Source: Flavobacteriia bacterium
Lineage (GTDB): Bacteria > Bacteroidota > Bacteroidia > Flavobacteriales > Flavobacteriaceae
NCBI GenBank assembly: GCA_018500075.1
Contig: JAHBAN010000254.1
Coordinates: forward strand, 1 to 6,015
Direction: 5' to 3'
DNA: 6,015 bases
Shown here: positions 1-5,010 of the stretch, one piece after another
How the letters are laid out: each line of letters opens with the position of its first letter
How positions within the stretch are numbered: position 1 is the stretch's first letter
Translations under genes and position numbers: made by a program
The notes under the pieces: generated by a model
Databases searched by the model: none
Seen by the model: the letters and a program-made list of their open reading frames with translations, nothing else
What the model was told of the DNA's origin: nothing

Positions 1-3000
1 AAGAACGTCATTGCCCGCGCCGCCATCGAGCGAGTCTGCCCCGTCCATGCCGCGGATGTAGTTGTCGCCCGCATCGCCGGTGATGGTGTCATCCCCCGAA
101 CCGCCGCGCACATATTCAATGCCCGAGATCACATCGCCCTCGGCCAGCCCGCCAGAGACCGTCTGGCTGGCGAGATCGACCGTGACGCCTGCGGTGTCAT
201 CGGCATAATCGACATAGTCCATACCGTCGCCGCCAATGATCGTATCAGCGCCCGCACCACCGCGGATAAAGTCATCTCCGGCCCCGCCGTCGATGTAATC
301 ATCACCGTCATTGCTGTAGATCAGGTTGTCATCGGCGTTGCCCGTGATGGTATCATCACCGCTGCCACCATAGACCCGCTCGATGCTGCTCAGCACGTCG
401 CCTTGCGCATCGCCGCCCGAGGCTGCGCCTGTCTCAAGGTTGACATTGATGGCTGCGCTGTCGCGATAATCTGCGGTGTCTGCACCTTCACCACCCTCGA
501 GTGTGTCTGCGCCTGCTGCGCCCCGCAGGATGTCATTGCCTGCGCCACCATCTATGAAGTCATCTCCATCATAGGCGTAAATCAGGTTGGCTCCGTCGTC
601 GCCTACCAGCGTGTCATCATGGTTTGAACCATAGGCGCGCTCGATACCTGTGAGAACATCGCCCTCAGCGTCGCCGCCGCTGCCCGTGCCTGTGGCCAGG
701 TTGACATCAACCCCTGCCGCACTGGTGCGGTAATCAATCGTATCGGTGCCCGCACCACCCTCAATGGTATCGGCTCCGGCACTGCCACTGATCAGGTCAC
801 TGCCAGCGCCCGCGTCGATCACATCATCGTTGGACCCGTCCAGCGCGTCATTGCCGTCAATCGCATCGCCATCGGCGTCAACATAGGCCGTGTCGATCAC
901 GTCATTGCCCGCAGTGCCGTCAACCACGCCATCCTGTGTGCCGGGGGCAATGCCCATGGCGGTCAGCGTGGCATAATCCAGCTGGTCGGGCGTGACGCCA
1001 GTGAGCGTCAGGCTTTCGCCGCCGGGGAAGCTCAGGATCGCATCGCCCGTGCCGTCGCCGTTTGTGTCCGAAATCACCACATCATCAGTGGTGACAGGGG
1101 TTGTGCCGCCGTCCGAGGTCACGTTCACAACATCGAGCGTATCCGCCGCCGTATAGGTGCCGTCACCGTTGTCCACAGGCATCTCGAAGTCGGTGATTGT
1201 GTCGCTGCCCGCGCCATCGGCGAACACGAAGGTATCATCCCCCGCGCCGCCGGTGAGCAGGTCATCGCCGTCGCCACCTTCAAGCGAGTCATGGCCCTCA
1301 CCGCCGTCGATGATGTCATTACCAGCATCGCCAGATAGGGTATTCGCGCCTGCATCGCCGGTGATCGTATCATCGCCGTCGCTGCCTGTGACGTTTTCGA
1401 TATTGGTATAGGTGTCGCCCTCGGCGTGGCCGCCAAACCCGGTGCCGCGCGTCAGATCAACGTCCACACCCGTGGTGTTTGGGCCCAGGAAGCCGAGGTT
1501 CTGATAGCTGACCGTGTCGCTGCCATCGCCACCATCAAGCGCATCAGCGCCCGCTGCGCCGCGCAGTTCGTCATTGCCCGCGCCGCCAGCGATTGTGTCG
1601 TCGCCCGCGCCGGACACGATCAGGTTGTCGCCCGCATCGCCTGTCAGGCTGTCGTCGCCCGAGCCTGTGGACATATTCTCGAAGTTGCTGATCACATCGC
1701 CGTCGGCATGGCCGCCCGAGGCGGTGTTGGTCGCAAGATCAACCGTGACGCCAGCCGTGTCGTCATAGTAGTTCAGCCAGTCCGTATCGTCGCCGCCGTC
1801 CAGCGTATCGGCACCCACGCCGCCCTGAATCCAGTCTTCGCCGCTGCCGCCTTGAACGGAATCATCGCCCAGGCCCGCATTGATCCGGTCGTTGCCCGCG
1901 CCTGCGTCGATCACATCGTCGTTTGAGCCGTCAAGCGCGTCATTGCCGTCGATCACATCGCCATCAGCATCGGTATAAGCGCCGGCGATGGTATCGTTGC
2001 CGGCTGTGCCGCTGACGATATAATCGTTGCTGCCCGCCGGGATGCCCATGGCTTGCAGGATCGGGCCGGTGTTGATCTGGTCGGGCGTGATACCGGCCAA
2101 GGTGAAGCTTTCGCCGCCGGGGAAGCTCAGGATCGCATCGCCGGTGCCGTCGCCGTTTGTGTCCGAAATCACCACATCATCGGTGGTGACAGGCGTTGTG
2201 CCGCCGTCCGAGGTCAGTTCTCCGAGGCCCAGGGTGTCGACCGCCGTATAGGTGCCGTCGCCGTTGTCCACAGGCAGTTCAAAATCGGTTATAACATCGT
2301 TGCCGCCGCCATCGCCAAGGTCAAAGCGGTCATTTCCCGCGCCGCCTGTCAGCGTGTCGTTGCCAGACTGGCCGTGCAAAACGTCATTGCCCGCGCCGCC
2401 GTCGATCACATCGTCACCGGCATCGCCATATAGCGTGTTGGCTTCGGCTGTGCCGATGATCGTGTCATCGCCGCCATCGGCCCAGACATTTTCGATATTT
2501 GTGTATGTGTCGCCCTCGGCGTCGCCGCCTGTGCCTGTGCCTGTCGACAGATCAATCGTCATGTCCTGATCGGCACCGCCGTTGTAGCGGACCCAATCGC
2601 TGCCAGCACCGCCATCAACAGCATCCGCGCCCGCACGGGCATAGATATGGTCATCGCCGTCGCCGCCGAACATGGTGTCATCCCCAGCGCCGCCCACGAG
2701 GGTATCGTTGCCCGCGCCGCCATCCAGCGTATCATTACCGGCCTGACCTGTGAGATTGTTGTTGCCCGCGTCCCCTGTCAGGCTATCATCGCCCAGACCA
2801 CCGCGGATGTGTTCAATATTGGAATACACATCGCCTTCGGCTTCGCCGCCGCTGCCCGTGCCTGTCGCCAGATTGGCCGTCACGCCTGTGAGCGCGGTAT
2901 AGTAATCGGCCGTGTCCGACCCATCACCGCCATCCAGCGTATCGGCACCGGCTCCGCCCATGAGGCGGTCATCCCCTGCGCCGCCCACGAGGGAGTCATT

Positions 3001-4602
3001 GCCATCATCGCCGCGCAGATCGTTGTTGGCTGCGTCGCCGATGATTGTGTCGTCGCCGCCATCGCCCCAGACATTTTCGATATTTGCATAGGTGTCGCCC
3101 TCGGCGTCACCGCCCGCGCCTGTGCCGGTGGAGAGATCAATCGTCATGTCCAGATCGGCGCCGCCATTGTAGCGGACCCAGTCATTGCCAGCGCCACCAT
3201 CAACAGCATCCGCGCCCGCACGGGCATAGATCTGGTCATTGCCATCGCCGCCGGACAGGGTGTCATCCCCCGCGCCGCCAGCCAATGTATCGTTGCCAGC
3301 GCCGCCCTCCAAGATGTCGTCGCCGTCATAGCCATCAAGCCTGTTTGCGCCCGCGTCCCCTGTCAGGGTGTCATCGCCAAACCCACCAGAGAGGTTTTCA
3401 ATATTGGTGAGCACGTCGCCTTCGGCTTCGCCGCCAGAGGCCGTGCCTGCGGCCAGATCGATATTCACACCAGCGGTATCACTTTGATAAAAGGCAAGAT
3501 CGGTGCCGTCGCCACCGTCGAGTGTATCGGCTCCTGCGCCGCCTTCCAGTTGGTCACTGCCAACACCACCAGCCAGCGAGTCATCGCCCGCAGCGCCGCG
3601 CAGATCGTTGTGGCCGGAATCACCGGTGATCGTATCATCTCCGGAACCGCCCCAGACTCTTTCAATCCCGGAGAAGACATCGCCTTCGGCATGGCCGCCT
3701 GCGGCTGTTCCGGCTGCGAGGTCAATGTTGACCCCGACCGTGTCACCCCCATAGTGGGCAAGGTCGTTGCCAGCACCACCCTCAAGGGTGTCAGCGCCTT
3801 CGCCGCCAGCCAACGTATCGTTGCCCGCACCTCCAATGAGAGAGTCATCGCCCAAGCCGCCATGAAGCGCATCATTGCCGTCCAGCCCCTCGAGCACTTC
3901 GCCAACCTCGGTGCCGTATAGGGTGTCGTTTCCGCTTGTCCCTGTGATGGGCAGTGTCGGGCCGGCAGGGTCGACCACCTCGTCAAAGACAGAGACATAA
4001 GCGACAGAGCCGTCAAAGAAGGTATGAAGGGAGTCGGCGCTGTTGTTGCCCGACAGGTCCTGATCGGCGCCGATGGTGATCGGTTCGTTATAGGTTGCGC
4101 CCATGTCCCAGGTCAGGGTGCCGTCGGTCGGGGTGGAATAGGATGTGGCCTGGGTCAGGTTTTCGACCTTGAATTCGCCGCCTGTGCCATCGTCGTTCCA
4201 CGAATAGGTGATGCGGATATCGTCGCCCGCAGCGTAGAAGCCCGCAGGGGTGTTATAGTTGAACTCGGCACTGTCGGTCTGGTGGCGCGCCGCCACAGAC
4301 CCGTCTGCCAGAACCTGAAGGCGGAAGTGGCCGCCGTCGTCCAGCCCGTCGGAATCCCGTGAAAAGATCGTTCCTTCATGAACGGTGTCCGGAGACACTT
4401 CCATTACCAAGGTGCCGGTGCCCAGCTGATAGGCGCTGTCGGCGGGGATCAGGACATGGTCATTCACACCGTCCAGTTGCACAGCGCCGCCCGAGGCGGT
4501 CGCGCCGTCTTGATAGCTGCCGTTTTGGGCCGTGCCATCGCTGGTGACGTTGTCGACAGCCTGACCTGACGAGTCGAATTGGTGGAGACTGATTTGCGAC
4601 AT
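1..4602 (-). CDS. Giant LamG-RTX calcium-binding repeat protein, probably secreted (C-terminus beyond window)
   Basis: The frame is open for 1534 codons from the ATG at 4602 to base 1, and I read every codon without meeting a stop. Residues 1 to about 210 look like a LamG/concanavalin-type beta-sandwich: 'GGAVQLDGVNDHVLIP' near residue 38, then 'GTLVMEVSP', 'GHFRLQVLADGSV' and 'FFDGSVAYVSVFDEVV'. RTX repeats start at residue 221 ('GTSGNDTLYG') and fill the rest, with about 40 GGxGxD motifs that in this family form Ca2+-binding parallel beta-rolls. Ten linker modules (about LATGT..GG.AEGD...IENV) and two cap-like blocks (residues 758-905 and 1123-1269) interrupt them. There is no N-terminal signal peptide, which fits type I secretion, where the signal is C-terminal. 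The visible part has no Cys and one Lys (residue 145). The likely role is an extracellular adhesin, surface-layer or matrix protein that folds in calcium; an enzymatic C-terminal domain outside the window cannot be excluded. RTX identity is secure. LamG is probable. Function is inferred. Confidence 0.95.
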   Translation of the reverse strand, partial: MSQISLHQFDSSGQAVDNVTSDGTAQNGSYQDGATASGGAVQLDGVNDHVLIPADSAYQLGTGTLVMEVSPDTVHEGTIFSRDSDGLDDGGHFRLQVLADGSVAARHQTDSAEFNYNTPAGFYAAGDDIRITYSWNDDGTGGEFKVENLTQATSYSTPTDGTLTWDMGATYNEPITIGADQDLSGNNSADSLHTFFDGSVAYVSVFDEVVDPAGPTLPITGTSGNDTLYGTEVGEVLEGLDGNDALHGGLGDDSLIGGAGNDTLAGGEGADTLEGGAGNDLAHYGGDTVGVNIDLAAGTAAGGHAEGDVFSGIERVWGGSGDDTITGDSGHNDLRGAAGDDSLAGGVGSDQLEGGAGADTLDGGDGTDLAFYQSDTAGVNIDLAAGTASGGEAEGDVLTNIENLSGGFGDDTLTGDAGANRLDGYDGDDILEGGAGNDTLAGGAGDDTLSGGDGNDQIYARAGADAVDGGAGNDWVRYNGGADLDMTIDLSTGTGAGGDAEGDTYANIENVWGDGGDDTIIGDAANNDLRGDDGNDSLVGGAGDDRLMGGAGADTLDGGDGSDTADYYTALTGVTANLATGTGSGGEAEGDVYSNIEHIRGGLGDDSLTGDAGNNNLTGQAGNDTLDGGAGNDTLVGGAGDDTMFGGDGDDHIYARAGADAVDGGAGSDWVRYNGGADQDMTIDLSTGTGTGGDAEGDTYTNIENVWADGGDDTIIGTAEANTLYGDAGDDVIDGGAGNDVLHGQSGNDTLTGGAGNDRFDLGDGGGNDVITDFELPVDNGDGTYTAVDTLGLGELTSDGGTTPVTTDDVVISDTNGDGTGDAILSFPGGESFTLAGITPDQINTGPILQAMGIPAGSNDYIVSGTAGNDTIAGAYTDADGDVIDGNDALDGSNDDVIDAGAGNDRINAGLGDDSVQGGSGEDWIQGGVGADTLDGGDDTDWLNYYDDTAGVTVDLATNTASGGHADGDVISNFENMSTGSGDDSLTGDAGDNLIVSGAGDDTIAGGAGNDELRGAAGADALDGGDGSDTVSYQNLGFLGPNTTGVDVDLTRGTGFGGHAEGDTYTNIENVTGSDGDDTITGDAGANTLSGDAGNDIIDGGEGHDSLEGGDGDDLLTGGAGDDTFVFADGAGSDTITDFEMPVDNGDGTYTAADTLDVVNVTSDGGTTPVTTDDVVISDTNGDGTGDAILSFPGGESLTLTGVTPDQLDYATLTAMGIAPGTQDGVVDGTAGNDVIDTAYVDADGDAIDGNDALDGSNDDVIDAGAGSDLISGSAGADTIEGGAGTDTIDYRTSAAGVDVNLATGTGSGGDAEGDVLTGIERAYGSNHDDTLVGDDGANLIYAYDGDDFIDGGAGNDILRGAAGADTLEGGEGADTADYRDSAAINVNLETGAASGGDAQGDVLSSIERVYGGSGDDTITGNADDNLIYSNDGDDYIDGGAGDDFIRGGAGADTIIGGDGMDYVDYADDTAGVTVDLASQTVSGGLAEGDVISGIEYVRGGSGDDTITGDAGDNYIRGMDGADSLDGGAGNDVL
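796..1236 (-). repeat. Cap-like block 2 (residues 1123-1269) inside the RTX array
   Basis: Second copy of the block at 1888-2331, one residue shorter. The indel lies between TPDQ and AMGI (LDYATLT here, INTGPILQ in copy 1). It begins DTFVFADGAGSDTITDFE, the more canonical form of the terminal RTX motif, and ends NDDVIDAGAGSD. RTX modules continue after it to the left window edge, so neither copy marks the end of the protein. Confidence 0.8.
1012..1121 (-). repeat. Near-identical 110-bp direct repeat, copy 2 (second cap block)
   Basis: Partner of 2107-2216. The three substitutions all fall at third codon positions and are silent here, so the encoded peptide is unchanged across the repeat. This shows strong constraint or recent copying of this segment relative to the flanking RTX repeats. 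Confidence 0.9.
1888..2331 (-). repeat. Cap-like block 1 (residues 758-905) inside the RTX array
   Basis: The block starts with DRFDLGDGGGNDVITDFE, an F.....G.G.D.ITDF pattern typical of the last turns of RTX arrays. It continues through PVDNGDGTYTA, TNGDGTGDAILSFPGGES, a TPDQ...AMGIP segment and GTAGNDTIAGAYTDADGD, then DALDGSNDDVIDAGAGND, where normal RTX turns resume. It is 148 residues long. Similar blocks are, to my recollection, common in Rhodobacterales RTX and Hint-domain proteins. Confidence 0.8.
2107..2216 (-). repeat. Near-identical 110-bp direct repeat, copy 1 (first cap block)
   Basis: Matches 1012-1121 with three mismatches over 110 bases and no gap, at an offset of 1095 bp (365 codons). 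It encodes the TSDGGTTPVTTDDVVISD / TNGDGTGDAILSFPGGES segment of the cap-like block. Such identity within a degenerate RTX gene points to a recent intragenic duplication or to gene conversion. Confidence 0.9.
2452..2646 (-). repeat. 65-residue direct repeat, copy 2 (linker module 5)
   Basis: Partner of 3037-3231. Differences are N/S, L/Q, A/T, A/T and G/A. One module of the ordinary type (module 4, around 2839) lies between the two copies, so the duplicated unit is a two-module, 195-residue segment. Confidence 0.9.
3037..3231 (-). repeat. 65-residue direct repeat, copy 1 (linker module 3)
   Basis: Encodes IYARAGADAVDGGAG, WVRYNGGAD, MTIDLSTGTG and AEGDTYANIENVWGDGG in order. It aligns without gaps to 2452-2646 at an offset of 585 bp, and 60 of 65 residues are identical. 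The 'YARAGADAV' and 'WVRYNGGAD' strings are absent from the other modules, so this pair is a distinct subtype. Confidence 0.9.
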
Positions 4603-4608
4603 CATAAT

Positions 4609-4612
4609 CCTC
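4609..4612 (-). promoter_or_regulatory. Ribosome binding site that decides the RTX start
   Basis: On the minus strand, GAGG (4612-4609) is followed by ATTATGATG. Three in-frame ATGs occur, at 4614, 4605 and 4602. The GAGG overlaps the first ATG and lies 3 nt from the second, but 6 nt from the third. Only the third has a normal spacing, so 4602 is chosen as the start, giving MSQISLHQFD. The alternatives would add only one or four residues. Confidence 0.65.
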
Positions 4613-4672
4613 ATGAGCTACTGGTTGGGTCGGTGTTTCGCCGTCAACAGGGGCCTGCTTAAGGACAAAAAG

Positions 4673-4689
4673 TGGCCATTTAATGACCA
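4673..4689. promoter_or_regulatory. 17-bp dyad over the candidate -10, possible operator
   Basis: The plus strand reads TGGCCATT-T-AATGACCA. The 8-base arms are inverted repeats with a single mismatched pair (4676/4686) around a central T at 4681. It covers the proposed -10 hexamer (4681-4686), where a dimeric helix-turn-helix regulator could block or modulate transcription. I do not recognise the motif as belonging to a named regulator. Size, symmetry and position support an operator; chance remains possible. Confidence 0.35.
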
Positions 4690-4710
4690 TCGCAGCGGTG
4701 AAACTGTCAA
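4681..4710 (-). promoter_or_regulatory. Candidate promoter of the RTX gene
   Basis: A perfect TTGACA (4710-4705, minus strand) stands 18 nt upstream of TCATTA (4686-4681), in a locally AT-rich patch of an otherwise GC-rich intergenic region. The -35 match is exact and the -10 match is poor, so basal activity might depend on an activator. A start near 4674 would leave a leader of about 70 nt before the ATG at 4602. The assignment rests on sequence resemblance only. Confidence 0.35.
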
Positions 4711-4860
4711 AAATAGGAGAGACTCCGCCCCTTGGGCTATGCCCTTTGGGCCGGTGCTGCGCGGCTTGTTTTGCGAGATTGCGCCTGCACATGAGGCGTG
4801 GCGGGGCGCGCGGCGCGCTCAGCCCGTCTGTCTGGCCCAGTTGCACAAAAACCACGGCGG

Positions 4861-4878
4861 GGCGCAGAATGTTGCGCC
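4861..4878. repeat. Perfect 6-bp stem inverted repeat
   Basis: GGCGCA-GAATGT-TGCGCC forms a perfect 6-bp stem with a 6-base loop. On the plus strand it is followed by only TTT; on the minus strand five T's come about 9 nt after the stem, too far for a standard terminator. It may be a transcript-end stabilising hairpin or part of a compound terminator with the neighbouring hairpin. Confidence 0.4.
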
Positions 4879-4883
4879 TTTAG

Positions 4884-4904
4884 CAAAAATTGCCCGCAGC
4901 GGGG
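4884..4904 (-). terminator. Weak Rho-independent terminator candidate for the sulfatase gene
   Basis: Read on the minus strand, CCCG-CTG-CGGG forms a short GC stem (one more G-C pair possible with a bulge) followed directly by C-AATTTTT. It lies just over 100 nt beyond the sulfatase stop. The stem is shorter than in strong terminators, so confidence is low. Confidence 0.3.
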
Positions 4905-4936
4905 CGAGGGCGCGCGGCGTGCCGTTTCGAGCGGCA

Positions 4937-4959
4937 GGGCAGGGCAGGGCAAGGTGGGG
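4937..4959 (+). other. G-quadruplex motif
   Basis: Four G-runs, GGG-CA-GGG-CA-GGG-CAAGGT-GGGG, meet the usual G3+ with 1-7 base loops rule. The first three lie in a tandem run of the pentamer AGGGC. The G-rich strand is the template strand for both minus-strand genes, so a fold here could slow polymerase reading through from the sulfatase gene. Folding is inferred from the pattern only. Confidence 0.5.
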
Positions 4960-4964
4960 TGGTG

Positions 4965-4990
4965 CAGGGCAGGCGCCCGCCCTGTCAGGG
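4965..4990. repeat. Overlapping GC-rich palindromes after the sulfatase gene
   Basis: CAGGGC (4965-4970) pairs with GCCCTG (4979-4984) around GGCGCC. The same right arm belongs to a perfect CCCTG-T-CAGGG palindrome (4980-4990), so two alternative hairpins compete. The set begins about 20 nt after the sulfatase stop. No T-run follows on the minus strand, so it would be a 3'-end structure or a Rho-assisted end, not a classical terminator. Confidence 0.4.
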
Positions 4991-5010
4991 TGCCTGTCTT
5001 GGGCCTTGGC

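Larger units (their letters stand above)
121..3740 (-). repeat. Array of ten AEGD linker modules between RTX blocks
   Basis: Each module has the form V(N/D)(V/I)(D/N)LATGT, a short GG turn, AEGD, four or five residues, then IENV or IERV, leading back into GDDT(L/I)TGD. The alanine codon of the AEGD-like motif starts at 3688, 3424, 3103, 2839, 2518, 1705 (ADGD), 1423, 667, 406 (AQGD) and 142. The spacings are 88, 107, 88, 107, 271, 94, 252, 87 and 88 residues, and the two long gaps contain the cap-like blocks. The module likely forms a small turn or insert packed against the beta-roll, but its function is unknown to me. Confidence 0.85.
4603..5010. other. Intergenic region, no supported gene
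   Basis: This stretch between the sulfatase stop and the RTX start has open frames on both strands, but none has a good ribosome binding site, recognisable motifs or plausible composition, and they overlap each other. It contains the RTX promoter candidate, several GC-rich inverted repeats (CGCCT/AGGCG at 4782-4798, GCGCGC-G-GCGCGC at 4806-4818 and others listed separately) and a G-run tract. A small RNA cannot be excluded, but nothing specific supports one. Confidence 0.6.

Noticed and set aside
1426..1926. Plus-strand open frame of 166 codons and similar frames throughout 129-4547
   Set aside because: All overlap the continuous minus-strand RTX frame and show only mirrored repeat composition.
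121..3740. Regular repeats considered as a CRISPR array or tandem satellite
   Set aside because: The repeats stay in frame, encode conserved peptide motifs and vary at silent positions; there are no unique spacers of constant length.
2647..3921. Long plus-strand open frame of 424 codons with VIARAA/IVARA-like repeats
   Set aside because: It is codon-aligned antisense to the RTX gene. The repeats are the mirror image of Gly/Asp-rich codons (GGC, GAC, GAT), which rarely create stops on the opposite strand. It has no convincing ribosome binding site or domain.
1..4602. Pore-forming RTX cytolysin of the HlyA type
   Set aside because: The visible part has no hydrophobic pore-forming segment and no lysine in the RTX region for acylation; a LamG-like domain replaces the toxin N-terminus.
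4642..4647. Second -35-like TTGACG on the minus strand near the RTX start
   Set aside because: The matching -10 position (CCAGTA) is poor and a start there would leave almost no leader before the ribosome binding site.
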